This document shows positions 45,075-58,757 of a stretch of DNA of 64,000 nt, piece by piece. Made by a program: the position numbers and the translations under genes. Under the pieces are notes generated by a model. It had not been told where the DNA came from and ran no database searches. It worked only from the letters and a program-made list of their open reading frames with translations. This stretch comes from Vibrio gallicus. Lineage in GTDB: Bacteria; Pseudomonadota; Gammaproteobacteria; Enterobacterales; Vibrionaceae. Location: NCBI RefSeq assembly GCF_024346875.1, contig NZ_AP024871.1, positions 2,464,164-2,528,163 of the forward strand, in the 5' to 3' direction. Numbering within the stretch: position 1 is the stretch's first letter; the number at the start of each line of letters is the position of its first letter.

Positions 45075-45497
45075 TTAGCGACGCTTTCTCGTAAGTTCTG
45101 CAACTCGGATTTGAGCGATCGCTTTAACCAATTCACTGGCTGCCTGAGCAAAGTCCATATCGCCATGCTGATTCTTAATATTTTCTTCAGCTTTGCGTTT
45201 GGCTTCTTCTGCTTTAGACGCATCGATATCTTCACCACGAATCGCTGTGTCAGCCAGTACAGTTGCTGTACCTGGCTGAACCTCGACCATACCACCAGAG
45301 ACATAAATGAACTCTTCATGGCCGTGTTGTTTAACGATACGAAGCATACCAGGAGTAATAGCTGTCAACAGCGGGGTGTGCCCGTAAAAAATACCTAGCT
45401 CACCTTCGCTACCGGTCACCTGAAACGTTTCCACACGACCAGAGAAAAGGTGTTTCTCTGCGCTTACTACGTCAAGGTGAAAGGTCATTGCTGCCAT
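45075..45497 (-). CDS. atpC: F1Fo ATP synthase epsilon subunit
   Basis: 140 residues: N-terminal beta-sandwich ([32 protein letters not shown]) and C-terminal helical hairpin. It is part of the central stalk and inhibits ATP hydrolysis. Last gene of the operon, 18 nt after atpD. Confidence 0.97.
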   Translation of the reverse strand: MAAMTFHLDVVSAEKHLFSGRVETFQVTGSEGELGIFYGHTPLLTAITPGMLRIVKQHGHEEFIYVSGGMVEVQPGTATVLADTAIRGEDIDASKAEEAKRKAEENIKNQHGDMDFAQAASELVKAIAQIRVAELTRKRR

Positions 45498-45515
45498 ATT
45501 GCCTCCTAATCAGAC

Positions 45516-46934
<1,419 letters not shown>

Positions 46935-46954
46935 CTAATTCGTTTTGCCTAAAA

Positions 46955-47821
46955 CTAAACCGCAGCTGCACCAGAAACAATTTCTGATAGCTCTTGGGTA
47001 ATCGCCGACTGACGAGCCTTGTTGTATACAAGCTCTAGGTCATCAATCAAGTTAGTTGCGTTATCCGTTGCTGCTTTCATTGCGATCATTCGAGCCGCTT
47101 GCTCACAAGCAAGGTTCTCTACCACACCTTGATACACACTTGATTCGATATAACGAACCAGTAGTGCGTCTAGCAGTGGTTTCGGCTCAGGCTCATAAAT
47201 GTAGTCCCATTGATGATCGCGCTGCATATCTTCGCTGTCTGATTTAGGTAAAGGCAGTAATTGATCGATCGTTGGTTCTTGAATCATGGTATTCACAAAC
47301 TTATTGAATACTATGTACAGGCGATCCAACTCACCTTCATCATATTTCTTCAGCATTACGCCAACTGAACCAATCAAATCTTCTAGGCTAGGGTTATCTC
47401 CCAATCCAGATACTTGAGCAGCTACTTTTGCGCCACTGTTATTAAAGAATGCAGTTGCCTTGTTACCGATAATCGCTAACTCAACCTCTACACCACTTTC
47501 AGACCATTGCTGCATATCTTGAATGGATTTCTTGAACAGGTTGATGTTCAAACCACCACACAGACCACGATCTGTTGAAACTATGATGTAACCAACACGC
47601 TTGGCTTCGCGTTCTTCTAGGTACGGATGTTTGTACTCTAGGCTACCGCTAGCCAAATGACCGATCACCTTACGCATTGTTTCTGCATATGGACGAGACG
47701 CTCGCATCGCATCTTGCGAACGACGCATTTTTGAAGCGGCTACCATTTCCATTGCTTTCGTAATCTTCTGTGTGCTTTTAACACTACCGATTTTATTACG
47801 TATTTCTTTTGCGCCGGCCAT
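46955..47821 (-). CDS. atpG: F1Fo ATP synthase gamma subunit
   Basis: 288 residues. The coiled-coil termini ([33 protein letters not shown] and [34 protein letters not shown]) form the rotating shaft; [16 protein letters not shown] is the conserved Rossmann segment. Length as in E. coli. Confidence 0.98.
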   Translation of the reverse strand: MAGAKEIRNKIGSVKSTQKITKAMEMVAASKMRRSQDAMRASRPYAETMRKVIGHLASGSLEYKHPYLEEREAKRVGYIIVSTDRGLCGGLNINLFKKSIQDMQQWSESGVEVELAIIGNKATAFFNNSGAKVAAQVSGLGDNPSLEDLIGSVGVMLKKYDEGELDRLYIVFNKFVNTMIQEPTIDQLLPLPKSDSEDMQRDHQWDYIYEPEPKPLLDALLVRYIESSVYQGVVENLACEQAARMIAMKAATDNATNLIDDLELVYNKARQSAITQELSEIVSGAAAV

Positions 47822-47865
47822 CGTTACTCTCCATTAGAAGGTGACTCTCTCAAGTCACCGACCTA

Positions 47866-49407
47866 TTACCAAGTTTGGGTTGCTTTAAAATCAGTTAAGA
47901 TTTGATTTAGCTTTGCTTCAATCTCATCATTGAAAGCACCCGTCTGGTCGATCTCGTTTGCTAAATCAGCAAATTGACCGTGAGCGTACGACAGTAACGC
48001 AGCTTCAAAATCTAGAAGTTTATTGATTTCAATATCTTCTAAGTAGCCACGCTCAGCAGAGAAAATTACCAATGCTTGGTCGAATACTGACATAGGAGCG
48101 TACTGCTTCTGTTTCATCAGTTCAGTAACCTTGGCACCGTGGTCAAGCTGCTTCTTAGTCGCATCATCAAGATCAGAAGAGAACTGAGCAAATGCTGCCA
48201 ATTCACGATACTGCGCCAATGCGGTACGAATACCACCGGACAGTTTCTTAATAATCTTGGTTTGCGCTGCGCCACCTACACGAGATACTGAGATACCTGG
48301 GTCAACCGCTGGACGAACACCGGCGTTGAACAGTTCAACTTGTAGGAAGATCTGACCATCTGTAATCGAGATTACGTTAGTCGGTACGAACGCTGAAACG
48401 TCACCCGCTTGGGTTTCGATGATAGGAAGCGCGGTCAAAGAACCCGTCTTTCCTTTCACTTCACCGTTAGTGAAACGCTCTACATACTCTTCGCTTACGC
48501 GAGCTGCACGCTCTAGTAGACGAGAGTGAAGGTAGAATACGTCACCAGGGAATGCTTCACGGCCTGGTGGACGTTTCAGTAGTAGAGAGATTTGACGGTA
48601 CGCTACCGCTTGCTTAGACAAATCATCATAGACGATTAGTGCGTCTTCACCACGGTCGCGGAAGTACTCACCCATTGCACAACCTGCGTATGGAGCAAGG
48701 TATTGCAGTGCTGCTGATTCAGAAGCAGAAGCCACAACTACGATGGTATTTGCCAACGCACCGTGCTCTTCAAGCTTACGTACCACGTTTGCGATAGTAG
48801 ATGCTTTCTGACCAATAGCTACATAGATAGAGTAGATACCAGAATCTTTCTGGTTAATGATGGCATCGATTGCCATCGCTGTTTTACCAGTCTGACGGTC
48901 ACCGATGATAAGTTCACGCTGACCACGACCGATAGGGACCATTGAGTCAACTGACTTATAGCCTGTTTGTACTGGCTGATCTACCGATTTACGGTCGATT
49001 ACACCTGGTGCGATAACTTCTACTGGAGAAGTAATTTTCGCATCAATTGGTCCTTTACCATCAATAGGTTCACCTAGGGTGTTTACAACACGACCTAGCA
49101 TTTCTGGACCTACTGGTACCTCAAGGATACGACCAGTACCTATTACTTTCATGCCTTCTTGAAGGTCAGCATATGGGCCCATTACTACTGCACCAACCGA
49201 GTCACGCTCAAGGTTAAGTGCGAGTGCAAAACGGCCACTCGGTAGTTCGATCATTTCGCCTTGCATAACATCTGCAAGGCCGTGGATACGGATAATACCA
49301 TCGCTTACCGAAACGATAGTACCTTCGTTGCGAGCTTCATTAACAACCTCGAAAGACTCGATGCGTTGTTTAATTAGATCGCTAATTTCCGTGGAATTAA
49401 GTTGCAT
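47866..49407 (-). CDS. atpA: F1Fo ATP synthase alpha subunit
   Basis: 513 residues from [19 protein letters not shown], identical in length to E. coli AtpA. P-loop GDRQTGKT (about 169-176) and the arginine finger region ([13 protein letters not shown]) are present. ATG at 49407 is preferred to an upstream in-frame ATG at 49437 because it matches the family N-terminus and has GGGGA 7 nt before it. Confidence 0.98.
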   Translation of the reverse strand: MQLNSTEISDLIKQRIESFEVVNEARNEGTIVSVSDGIIRIHGLADVMQGEMIELPSGRFALALNLERDSVGAVVMGPYADLQEGMKVIGTGRILEVPVGPEMLGRVVNTLGEPIDGKGPIDAKITSPVEVIAPGVIDRKSVDQPVQTGYKSVDSMVPIGRGQRELIIGDRQTGKTAMAIDAIINQKDSGIYSIYVAIGQKASTIANVVRKLEEHGALANTIVVVASASESAALQYLAPYAGCAMGEYFRDRGEDALIVYDDLSKQAVAYRQISLLLKRPPGREAFPGDVFYLHSRLLERAARVSEEYVERFTNGEVKGKTGSLTALPIIETQAGDVSAFVPTNVISITDGQIFLQVELFNAGVRPAVDPGISVSRVGGAAQTKIIKKLSGGIRTALAQYRELAAFAQFSSDLDDATKKQLDHGAKVTELMKQKQYAPMSVFDQALVIFSAERGYLEDIEINKLLDFEAALLSYAHGQFADLANEIDQTGAFNDEIEAKLNQILTDFKATQTW

Positions 49408-49420
49408 GCTCCAATCCCCA

Positions 49421-49954
49421 TTAAGACTGTAATGCATCGCTCAGGCGGTTCAAACGACCACGTGCTGAGTTATCGATGACAAGGTCTCCGGCTCGAATAA
49501 TAACCCCTGCTAGAAGGGTCTCATCTATACTGCAATTCAGCTTCACTTTGCGTTCAAAACGCGATTCAAGCTTGCTGGTAATGTTGTCTATTTGCTGCTG
49601 GCTCAGTTCAGTTGCAGAAACAACCTCTACATCAACAGTTTTATCGTGCTCTTGTTTAAGAACCACGAATTCAGCAAATACAGCAGGCAGTGCCTTAAGG
49701 CGACCATTCGCTGCCATTACCTTGAGCAGGTTTTGACCATGCTCATCAAGTTGTTCGCCACAAACCGCAATAAAGATTTCAGAGAGCTTGCTGGCAGTTA
49801 CAGAGCCATCAAGAATGTCAGAAATTTTATCGTGCTTTGCTACTTCAGCAGTAAAAGCCAGCATTTGACCCCATTGGTCTAACGCGTTCTTTTCCACCGC
49901 ATAATCGAAAGCTGCTTTAGCATAGGGGCGTGCGATTGTTACCAAATCAGACAT
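49421..49954 (-). CDS. atpH: F1Fo ATP synthase delta subunit
   Basis: 177 residues: helical N-terminal domain ([27 protein letters not shown]) that binds the top of alpha3beta3 and a C-terminal part ([29 protein letters not shown]) that binds the b-subunit stator. Spacing to atpA 13 nt. Confidence 0.97.
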   Translation of the reverse strand: MSDLVTIARPYAKAAFDYAVEKNALDQWGQMLAFTAEVAKHDKISDILDGSVTASKLSEIFIAVCGEQLDEHGQNLLKVMAANGRLKALPAVFAEFVVLKQEHDKTVDVEVVSATELSQQQIDNITSKLESRFERKVKLNCSIDETLLAGVIIRAGDLVIDNSARGRLNRLSDALQS

Positions 49955-49968
49955 AAGCGCCCCTTGTA

Positions 49969-50439
49969 TTAAAGTTTTGCAGTAATGTTATCAAGAATAT
50001 CTTTTTGCGCGTCTTTATCGACAGAGCGCTCCAGGATTTTCTCGGCACCAGCAATAGCCAGAGTAGCAACTTGTTTGCGCAGTTCATCGCGTGCACGGCT
50101 ACGTTCAGCTTCAACTTCTGCTTCAGCTTGAGTAAGGATTTTTTGGCGTTCTGCCTGTGCATCCTCACGAGCTTCATCAAGAATTTGAGCTTTACGCTTA
50201 TTAGCCTGATCGATGATCTCAGTTGCTGTGCGCTTCGCTTCTTTCATTTGGTCAGAAGCGTTGGCTTGTGCCAGGTTCAAGTCTTTAGTTGCGCGTTCAG
50301 CGGCAACTAGACCGTCAGCAATTTTTTTCTGACGTTCTTCAATAGCTTGCAACACTGGTGGCCATACATATTTCATGCAGAACCACACAAACATTGCGAA
50401 GCTTATTGCTTGACCCAGCAGAGTTGCGTTCATTTCCAC
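49969..50439 (-). CDS. atpF: F1Fo ATP synthase b subunit
   Basis: 156 residues, one N-terminal membrane helix ([26 protein letters not shown]) and a long charged coiled coil forming the stator. The start is taken as GTG at 50439: it has GAGGGG 8 nt upstream and gives the same three-residue lead before NAT as E. coli AtpF. The ATG two codons later lacks a well-placed ribosome binding site. Confidence 0.96.
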   Translation of the reverse strand: MEMNATLLGQAISFAMFVWFCMKYVWPPVLQAIEERQKKIADGLVAAERATKDLNLAQANASDQMKEAKRTATEIIDQANKRKAQILDEAREDAQAERQKILTQAEAEVEAERSRARDELRKQVATLAIAGAEKILERSVDKDAQKDILDNITAKL

Positions 50440-50489
50440 AACAGCTACCCCTCTTAGTTAATCAATAAAGTTTTAGATTGATCTATCGA

Positions 50490-50765
<276 letters not shown>

Positions 50766-50797
50766 TTATTTTAGAGTTAGGTTAAAAATTTTTATTA

Positions 50798-51999
<1,202 letters not shown>

Positions 52000-52142
52000 G
52001 TATTCATTACCTCGAAATACAATTTTAACTTGATGTTAAAATTTCGAATTTTATATTTATCGTCACGCATTATGCGCAAACTTGCACTAAAAACACAAGC
52101 AACTAAGTGCCTATATGCGTGTTATTTAGACAACTCAAATTA

Positions 52143-53033
52143 TCACACGATGTGCTCTAACTTAGCGATAAGCTGTTCTAATTTGTGAGGTTCATCAACA
52201 CTAATTGTCAATTTAGCGGACCCGTTCTTGTTTCTGGTCAATGAAACTGAATTTCCAAGGCTTTTTGACAGCTTTTCAGACCAAATTTCAGCTTGCTGAT
52301 CGTTGTTTTTTTGTTCGATTTTTGCGGTAGGAGTCAGTGCTTTTTTTACTAATTGTTCGGTTTGACGAACGGTTAAGCCACGTTTGGCGACTTCATTTGC
52401 GACCTCAACTTGCTGTTCATCTTGCAAACTAAGTAGAGCTCGGGCATGACCCATCTCTAATTTTTGTTGCTCGACAAGTTTTTTAACTTCACTTTGAAGC
52501 AGATTAAGACGCAATAAATTACTGACTGCAGTGCGGGATTTACCGATAACATCGGCAATCTGTTGGTGGGTAAGTTCAAATTCAGCCTGCAAGCGCTCAA
52601 GGGCTTGAGCTTCTTCTACAGCGTTCAGGTTCTCTCGCTGAATATTTTCAATAAGCGCCATAGCAATAGCGGCTTTATCCTGAACTTTTTTAACAACACA
52701 AGGAACCTTCTTAAGGCCCGCTTGTGTCGCTGCACGCCAGCGACGCTCGCCCGCTATGATTTCATAGCTACTAGACGATAGTTGGCGTACAACAATAGGT
52801 TGTATGATGCCTTGCGATTCAATTGAGGCACTAAGTTCGCTAAGGGCATCCGCATCCATCTCCTTACGCGGTTGATAGATACCTGGCTGTAAGCAATCAA
52901 TAGCAATATCTTTTAGCTCACCATTCTCTGATTTAGGAGCTGAGGTAACCTGAGAAGGCGTCTGTTTATCTCTTGCCATCGCACTAGTTGAAAGTAGTGC
53001 ATCAAGTCCTTTACCTAAACCACGCTTTGACAT
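52143..53033 (-). CDS. parB: Chromosome partitioning protein ParB
   Basis: 296 residues. N-terminal ParA-interaction segment (KRGLGKGLDALL), CTPase/ParB-Srx domain with GERRWRAATQAG, HTH THQQIADVIGKSRTAVSNLLRLNLL and a C-terminal dimerisation domain. Binds parS and spreads as a CTP-dependent clamp. It lies 25 nt after parA; candidate parS sites are at 1042 and 4625. Confidence 0.97.
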   Translation of the reverse strand: MSKRGLGKGLDALLSTSAMARDKQTPSQVTSAPKSENGELKDIAIDCLQPGIYQPRKEMDADALSELSASIESQGIIQPIVVRQLSSSSYEIIAGERRWRAATQAGLKKVPCVVKKVQDKAAIAMALIENIQRENLNAVEEAQALERLQAEFELTHQQIADVIGKSRTAVSNLLRLNLLQSEVKKLVEQQKLEMGHARALLSLQDEQQVEVANEVAKRGLTVRQTEQLVKKALTPTAKIEQKNNDQQAEIWSEKLSKSLGNSVSLTRNKNGSAKLTISVDEPHKLEQLIAKLEHIV

Positions 53034-53058
53034 TGATATTTTCCTTACAGATTTATAA

Positions 53059-53832
53059 TTAAGCGGTTATTTCTTCACGACGAAGCATCTCTCCAGCCAG
53101 AGCTAAGTATGCCTTAGCGCCAGTAGAGTTTTTGTCATAATACATAGCAGGTTTACCGTGACTCGGAGCTTCAGCCAAACGCACGTTACGAGGGATAACA
53201 GTACGATATACCTTACTCCCAAAGTGCTTTTTCAACTGCTCTGAAACCTCATTTGAAAGACGATTTCGAGGGTCAAACATAGTTCGCAGCAACCCTTCAA
53301 TTTTAAGGTTTTCGTTGACGACCGCAGCTAGTTTACTGATGGTATCCATGAGTGCTGTTAAGCCTTCAAGCGCAAAATACTCACACTGCATCGGCACTAA
53401 AACAGAGTCAGATGCCGCCATAGCATTGATGGTAAGTAGATTAAGAGACGGTGGACAATCAATAAAGATAAAATCGTAATCATCTTTTACACTCGCTAGG
53501 GCATTCTTTAAGCGAACCTCTCTAGCGAAGACTTCCATCAATTTAATTTCTGCAGCCGTGACATCTCCATTGGCAGCGATAAGGTCATAACCTCCAGTTG
53601 GTGAAGGTACAACAACCTCAGAAAAGGGAGCCTCTTCAACTAAAAGATCATAGGCAGTGGTTTCTATCTGATATTTATCAACCCCACTGGCCATAGTTGC
53701 ATTGCCCTGCGGATCGAGGTCAATAACAAGTACATTACGCTTAGTTGCGGCCATTGATGCTGCAAGATTGACACATGTAGTCGTCTTACCCACACCACCT
53801 TTCTGGTTGGCTATCGATATTATTTTTCCCAC
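53059..53832 (-). CDS. parA: Chromosome partitioning ATPase ParA
   Basis: 257 residues, deviant Walker A KGGVGKTTTCVN, Walker B FIFIDCPPSL and no N-terminal HTH: the chromosomal (Soj-like) type Ib-free ParA that does not act as a repressor. It positions the ParB-parS complex at the pole. Follows rsmG after 2 nt. Confidence 0.97.
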   Translation of the reverse strand: MGKIISIANQKGGVGKTTTCVNLAASMAATKRNVLVIDLDPQGNATMASGVDKYQIETTAYDLLVEEAPFSEVVVPSPTGGYDLIAANGDVTAAEIKLMEVFAREVRLKNALASVKDDYDFIFIDCPPSLNLLTINAMAASDSVLVPMQCEYFALEGLTALMDTISKLAAVVNENLKIEGLLRTMFDPRNRLSNEVSEQLKKHFGSKVYRTVIPRNVRLAEAPSHGKPAMYYDKNSTGAKAYLALAGEMLRREEITA

Positions 53833-53834
53833 GT

Positions 53835-54476
53835 TTAATCTCTTCCCTGATCTTGGTCTTGTAAGATTACAAGATGTCTTTCACCTTCAAGCTCAGGAAC
53901 CGTCAAAGCTTTGACTTGGATCACGCTACACCAGCTTGGAAGCTCATTTATCTCTTGTTGAGAAACCTGTCCCTTGAGAGCTAAGAATACACCTTGCTCG
54001 TTGTTTGGTAGGTGTCGGCACCAATTAACCATATCAGTCATGGATGCAAATGCCCGGCTCAAAACAGCATCAAATTTTTGTTGCGGTTGAAATTCTTCAA
54101 CACGGCTCTGCATTGGCAAAACATTATCGATTTTTAGTTCGTGCAACACTTGTTTGATAAAACGGATTCGTTTACCAAGACTATCAAGCAATACAAACTC
54201 ACAATCTGGATTCATGATAGCTAATGGAATGCCCGGTAGACCCGGTCCCGTGCCAACATCAATAAAACGTGAGCCTTGTAGGTGTGGCGAAACAACGATG
54301 CTATCCATGATATGCTTAATTAGCATATCACTAGGATTGCGTACCGAAGTTAAGTTATACGCTTTGTTCCATTTATGTAACAACTCAACATAACCTACAA
54401 GCTGATTTAATTGGGTTTCATTAACCTGTAATTCAGTCTTGGCAACGAGGGCCGATAGCTGTTGATGTAAGCTCAT
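53835..54476 (-). CDS. rsmG: 16S rRNA m7G527 methyltransferase RsmG
   Basis: 213 residues; SAM-binding [18 protein letters not shown] and MQSRVEEFQ. Methylates G527 of 16S rRNA; loss gives low-level streptomycin resistance in other bacteria. Start and mnmG stop overlap by one base (TAATG). Confidence 0.97.
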   Translation of the reverse strand: MSLHQQLSALVAKTELQVNETQLNQLVGYVELLHKWNKAYNLTSVRNPSDMLIKHIMDSIVVSPHLQGSRFIDVGTGPGLPGIPLAIMNPDCEFVLLDSLGKRIRFIKQVLHELKIDNVLPMQSRVEEFQPQQKFDAVLSRAFASMTDMVNWCRHLPNNEQGVFLALKGQVSQQEINELPSWCSVIQVKALTVPELEGERHLVILQDQDQGRD

Positions 54477-56374
54477 TATGCGGCTTCCTCACCCTTTTTT
54501 AGTAAACCTTTTTTCTTCAAATGCACCAGTAAAATACTAATCGCTGCTGGTGTTATACCTGAAATTCGTGATGCGATACCAAGGGTTTCAGGCTTGGCTT
54601 CGGTGAGCTTAGCGACAACCTCATTCGATAATCCGGAGACTTCAGTGTAATCCAACTCTGCTGGTAATTTCGTATTTTCATGACGAAGGGACTTAGATAT
54701 CTCATCTTGTTGGCGCTGAATATATCCTTCGTACTTAACCTGTATCTCAACTTGCTCTGCAGCCTGAAGGTCATCGATAGCCGGAGCAAAATTAACCAAC
54801 TCAGTTAATTTATCATAAGTTAATTCTGGGCGACGTAGCAGATCTTCCCCACTCGCTTCACGAGTAAGTGGTGTTTTTAGTAACTGATTGAGCTCATTTA
54901 CCCCTTCAGATTTAGGGTTTATCCAAGCCCCAGCTAAACGCTGGCGCTCATTCGCTATGCCTTCTAACTTTTGATTAAATCGCGTCCAGCGAGCTTCATC
55001 AATTAAGCCTAATTCATGCGCCTTTTCAGTCAATCGAATATCAGCATTGTCTTCACGTAATAACAATCGATATTCTGCACGTGAAGTAAACATACGATAA
55101 GGTTCTTTCGTACCAATTGTTGAAAGATCATCAATTAATACGCCCATGTATGCTTGATCCCGACGCGGAGACCAACCGTCTTTATCTTGAGAGTATAGAC
55201 TCGCGTTCAAACCCGCCATCAGGCCTTGAGCGGCAGCTTCTTCATAGCCTGTTGTACCATTGATTTGTCCAGCTAAAAATAGCCCTTGGATAAATTTGGT
55301 CTCATAGGTTTGCTTAAGGTCGCGTGGGTCGAAGAAATCATATTCAATTGCATAGCCAGGACGAACGATATGCGCGTTCTCAAACCCTTTCATCGAACGA
55401 ACAATCTGAACTTGAACATCGAACGGCAAGCTGGTTGATATACCGTTAGGGTATAGCTCATGGGTGCTTAGCCCTTCTGGTTCAATAAAGATTTGATGGC
55501 TGTTTTTGTCCGCAAATCGCATCACTTTATCTTCGATAGATGGGCAATAGCGAGGACCAATCCCTTCAATAACGCCGGCATACATAGGGCTGCGATCGAG
55601 GTTATTTCGAATAACATCATGGGTTTGTTCATTGGTGTGGGTGATATAACAAGGCACCTGTTGTGGATGCTGGCTACGACTGCCCATAAATGAGAATACC
55701 GGCGTCGGATTATCACCGTGCTGTACGTCTAACTGACTAAAATCGACGCTTCGTGCATCGATTCGCGGAGGAGTCCCTGTTTTTAAACGATCAACCCTAA
55801 ATGGTAATTCTCGTAAACGATGCGCTAAAGAGATCGATGGAGGATCGCCTGCGCGGCCTCCTGCTGCACTTTCCATACCAATGTGGATCTTGCCACCTAA
55901 AAAGGTGCCAACGGTCAATACGACCGCACGGGCTTCGAATTTGAGCCCCATCTGGGTAATAACGCCACGAACTTGATCTTGTTCAACGATAAGATCATCT
56001 ACCGATTGCTGAAACAGGGTTAGATTGGGTGTATTTTCCAGTTCGTTGCGTACGTAAGCTTTGTACAAAGCCCGATCTGCTTGTGCGCGTGTCGCTCTAA
56101 CTGCTGGGCCTTTAGATGCGTTTAGAGTTCTAAACTGAATACCAGCGTGATCAATAGCTCTAGCCATTAAACCACCCATAGCATCCACTTCTTTCACAAG
56201 ATGACCTTTACCAATACCACCAATTGCTGGGTTACATGACATCTGGCCTAAAGTATCGATATTGTGCGTTAACAATAACGTTTTTTGACCTGTTCTAGCT
56301 GCTGAAAGAGCTGCTTCCGTGCCAGCATGACCACCGCCAACGACGATGACATCAAATTTTTCGTGATAAAGCAT
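54476..56374 (-). CDS. mnmG: tRNA U34 carboxymethylaminomethyl-modifying enzyme MnmG (GidA)
   Basis: 632 residues. FAD-binding [17 protein letters not shown] at the N-terminus, [17 protein letters not shown], two cysteine-containing segments ([12 protein letters not shown] and RYCPSIEDK) and the C-terminal MnmE-binding helical domain. Works with MnmE, encoded across oriC, on the wobble U34 of several tRNAs. Its position beside oriC is highly conserved. Confidence 0.98.
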   Translation of the reverse strand: MLYHEKFDVIVVGGGHAGTEAALSAARTGQKTLLLTHNIDTLGQMSCNPAIGGIGKGHLVKEVDAMGGLMARAIDHAGIQFRTLNASKGPAVRATRAQADRALYKAYVRNELENTPNLTLFQQSVDDLIVEQDQVRGVITQMGLKFEARAVVLTVGTFLGGKIHIGMESAAGGRAGDPPSISLAHRLRELPFRVDRLKTGTPPRIDARSVDFSQLDVQHGDNPTPVFSFMGSRSQHPQQVPCYITHTNEQTHDVIRNNLDRSPMYAGVIEGIGPRYCPSIEDKVMRFADKNSHQIFIEPEGLSTHELYPNGISTSLPFDVQVQIVRSMKGFENAHIVRPGYAIEYDFFDPRDLKQTYETKFIQGLFLAGQINGTTGYEEAAAQGLMAGLNASLYSQDKDGWSPRRDQAYMGVLIDDLSTIGTKEPYRMFTSRAEYRLLLREDNADIRLTEKAHELGLIDEARWTRFNQKLEGIANERQRLAGAWINPKSEGVNELNQLLKTPLTREASGEDLLRRPELTYDKLTELVNFAPAIDDLQAAEQVEIQVKYEGYIQRQQDEISKSLRHENTKLPAELDYTEVSGLSNEVVAKLTEAKPETLGIASRISGITPAAISILLVHLKKKGLLKKGEEAA

Positions 56375-56490
56375 GAGTTGGCCTCGAATTATCTATCGTG
56401 AAACAAGTGAACAAAAAGGACGCGTATTCTACCTTCTTTCTGATCATTAGAAAATTGCTTTTAAATCTTTTCCACATTTAGAGAGCTCCT

Positions 56491-56540
56491 TTATATATAT
56501 AAGATCTTTATATAGATCTTTTATTAGATCTATTATTAAG
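56491..56540. promoter_or_regulatory. oriC DNA unwinding element with three 13-mers
   Basis: AT-only stretch followed by three tandem 13-mers starting GATCTT, GATCTT and GATCTA at 56503, 56515 and 56527 (12-bp period), each like the E. coli 13-mer GATCTNTTNTTTT. Confidence 0.9.
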
Positions 56541-56552
56541 GAGACGATCTTG

Positions 56553-56561
56553 TGTGGATAA
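56553..56561 (-). promoter_or_regulatory. DnaA box R1
   Basis: Perfect TTATCCACA on the minus strand next to the unwinding element. Confidence 0.93.
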
Positions 56562-56658
56562 CTAATAAATGATCAACAAGATCAAGTGGTTTGGGACGAT
56601 CAATTGCTGTGATCTATACAGGATCTAACTCTGTATTAGCTGGGATCTAAATGCCTAG

Positions 56659-56667
56659 TTATACACA
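56659..56667 (+). promoter_or_regulatory. DnaA box R2
   Basis: TTATACACA, the same sequence and relative position as E. coli R2. Confidence 0.9.
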
Positions 56668-56731
56668 GGGGGTAAGATCATAATAAGTTATCCTTGAATA
56701 ACTATAAGTTGATCACTGGAAAAGCCTGTAG

Positions 56732-56740
56732 TTATCCACA
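56732..56740 (+). promoter_or_regulatory. DnaA box R4
   Basis: Perfect TTATCCACA at the mioC side of oriC. Weak boxes (TTATCCTTG at 56688) lie between R2 and R4. Confidence 0.93.
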
Positions 56741-56785
56741 AAAAAAAAGTGTTTGAATGCCTAAATTATGAACAAATAGAGAGAA

Positions 56786-56816
56786 GGTCGCCAGTTAATA
56801 AATCAACCGAGCGACC
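56786..56816 (-). terminator. Hairpin between mioC and oriC
   Basis: Minus-strand GGTCGC and GCGACC arms with an inner GTT/AAC pair, 10 nt after the mioC stop, followed by TTCTCTCTATTTG. The U-run is poor, so termination would be partial. Confidence 0.45.
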
Positions 56817-56826
56817 ATATGAGAGA

Positions 56827-57261
56827 TTAAAAAAGGTGTTTATGTTCTTCGAACCAAGCTTCAGCAGCTTCTTCTGGGACTGAGTGATTTAATACATCGA
56901 TAGTAAAGCATTCACTAAGTGGAGTTGCGCCTATATCTGTCAGTAGTTCATGGCAGTGACGACCAGCTGCGCAGAAGGTGTCATAGCTTGAATCCCCAAT
57001 AGCGATGACCACAAACCTTAGCTTTTGAGTGTTCGGTGGGGTCTGTTGTAGCTGTCTGATAAAGCTTTTTATGTTGTCTGGATAGTCACCCGCTCCATGA
57101 GTGGAGGTGACCACTAACCAAGTGCCTTCGGTTGGAATATCCGCTAGGTTTGGTTGATTGTGAATCTCAGATTGTCGTTGGTTTTGCTGTAAAAGGTCGC
57201 TCAAATGGTCAGCTACATACTCAGCCCCACCAAGGGTACTTCCTGTAATTAAGTGGATCAT
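56827..57261 (-). CDS. mioC: Flavodoxin-like protein MioC
   Basis: 144 residues; FMN-binding flavodoxin fold with phosphate loop [15 protein letters not shown] and [11 protein letters not shown]. In E. coli MioC supports biotin synthase; transcription from mioC enters oriC. 9 nt after mnmE. Confidence 0.95.
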   Translation of the reverse strand: MIHLITGSTLGGAEYVADHLSDLLQQNQRQSEIHNQPNLADIPTEGTWLVVTSTHGAGDYPDNIKSFIRQLQQTPPNTQKLRFVVIAIGDSSYDTFCAAGRHCHELLTDIGATPLSECFTIDVLNHSVPEEAAEAWFEEHKHLF

Positions 57262-57270
57262 TATTTACCT

Positions 57271-58632
57271 CTATTTGCCAATACAGAATGACGAGAATAT
57301 ACGACCTAGAAGATCGTCTGAACTAAACTCACCGGTGATTTCATTTAGGTATTGTTGGGTGATCCTCAGTTCTTCAGCTAGGATCTCACCAGCCATGAAG
57401 CCTTCAAGTTGCTGCTGGCCAGTTTGTAGATGCTCAGCGGCTTTGTTTAACGCCTCTAGGTGGCGACGGCGAGCCATAAAGCCCCCTTCATTGTTGCCCG
57501 CATAACCCATACACTGCTTTAGGTGAGTGCGCAGTGATTCAATGCCTTCGCCGGTTTTAGCGCTTAGACGAATTAATGTAGGGTCATTTACATGACAGAT
57601 ACCCAGCGCCTCTTGAGTTTGGTCTGCTTTATTGCGAATGACCGTAATACCGATGTTTTGTGGTAATCGATCAACAAAATCTGGCCAGATATCGTGAGGG
57701 TTAGTTGCGGTAGTGGTGGTTCCATCGACCATAAATAATACACGGTCAGCGTGAGCTATTTCTTCCCATGCTCTCTCTATACCGATTCTTTCTACCTCAT
57801 CAGAGGCCTCTCTAAGGCCTGCTGTGTCTATGATATGTAACGGCATACCATCGATATGGATGTGCTCACGTAATACGTCACGAGTGGTTCCTGCTATCTC
57901 TGTCACAATCGCAGTTTGCTTACCTGATAGGGCATTCAGCAAGCTTGATTTACCGGCATTTGGTCGACCAGCGATTACGACTTTCATACCTTCACGCATG
58001 ATTGCACCTTGATTGGCTTCAAGACGCACTGCTTCCAAGTTGTCGATAATGGTTTGTAGATCACCACCGACTTTTCCATCGGCAAGGAAATCGATTTCTT
58101 CTTCTGGGAAGTCAATGGCGGCTTCAACATAGATACGCAGGTGGATTAGCGACTCGACTAAGGTTGCGATCTTGCTGGAAAATTCACCCTGTAATGACTT
58201 GAGTGCTGATTTCGCAGCTTGTTCTGAGGAGGCTTCTATTAAGTCAGCGATGGCCTCAGCTTGGGTTAGATCCATCTTGTCGTTGAGGAATGCGCGCTCA
58301 GAGAACTCTCCAGGTTGTGCTGGGCGTATGTTTGGCAATTCTAGAATACGCTTAATCAACATATCCATTACTACCGGACCACCGTGTCCTTGGAGCTCTA
58401 ATACATCTTCACCAGTAAAAGAATGTGGGTTAGGGAAGAATAGGGCAATGCCTTGATCTATCTGTGTACCATCGCTTGCAAGAAAGGGAAGATACTCGGC
58501 TTTGCGTGCTGCCAAACTCTTGCCGACGAGGTGTTTGGCTACGTCATCTGCTTGCGGGCCTGAAACTCGAATTATGCCTACTCCGCCACGTCCTGGCGCT
58601 GTGGCTTGGGCCACAATAGTATCGTTAGTCAT
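57271..58632 (-). CDS. mnmE: tRNA modification GTPase MnmE
   Basis: 453 residues from [26 protein letters not shown]-terminal tetrahydrofolate-binding domain, helical domain, G domain with [10 protein letters not shown] (G1), DTAGLRE (G3) and NKAD (G4), and the C-terminal CIGK carrying the conserved Cys. Partner of MnmG in cmnm5U34 formation. An in-frame ATG at 58692 lies 20 codons upstream but gives a non-conserved extension. Confidence 0.97.
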   Translation of the reverse strand: MTNDTIVAQATAPGRGGVGIIRVSGPQADDVAKHLVGKSLAARKAEYLPFLASDGTQIDQGIALFFPNPHSFTGEDVLELQGHGGPVVMDMLIKRILELPNIRPAQPGEFSERAFLNDKMDLTQAEAIADLIEASSEQAAKSALKSLQGEFSSKIATLVESLIHLRIYVEAAIDFPEEEIDFLADGKVGGDLQTIIDNLEAVRLEANQGAIMREGMKVVIAGRPNAGKSSLLNALSGKQTAIVTEIAGTTRDVLREHIHIDGMPLHIIDTAGLREASDEVERIGIERAWEEIAHADRVLFMVDGTTTTATNPHDIWPDFVDRLPQNIGITVIRNKADQTQEALGICHVNDPTLIRLSAKTGEGIESLRTHLKQCMGYAGNNEGGFMARRRHLEALNKAAEHLQTGQQQLEGFMAGEILAEELRITQQYLNEITGEFSSDDLLGRIFSSFCIGK

Positions 58633-58704
58633 GTTGGTCTCAATTGGGATAATTAGGTAAATTGTATACTTAAACAACAGTAAGTTGCTCAAATTATAGA
58701 AAAT

Positions 58705-58735
58705 AAAAAGGCGACCCTAAGGTCGCCTTCTTTTA
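58705..58735 (-). terminator. Terminator after yidC
   Basis: AAGGCGACC pairs with GGTCGCCTT (CTAA loop), A/T-rich flanks, between yidC stop and the mnmE start. Confidence 0.83.
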
Positions 58736-58757
58736 TTAACATTGGCTAACTTAAGCT

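Larger units (their letters stand above)
56375..56826. other. oriC: Chromosomal replication origin region, mnmG-mioC intergenic (452 nt)
   Basis: No protein gene. The functional core is about 56491-56740: an AT-rich unwinding region, then DnaA boxes R1, R2 and R4, with 12 GATC sites between 56503 and 56714. Order and spacing follow E. coli oriC. GATC density marks SeqA/Dam control. Confidence 0.96.

Noticed and set aside
52000..52142. atp operon promoter (TTGTGT with CATAAT on the minus strand)
   Set aside because: The -35 matches only three positions and the spacer is 18 bp, so I did not annotate it as a feature.
56390..56405. parS-like half site (CGTGAAACA) near the mnmG start
   Set aside because: Only one arm of the palindrome is present.
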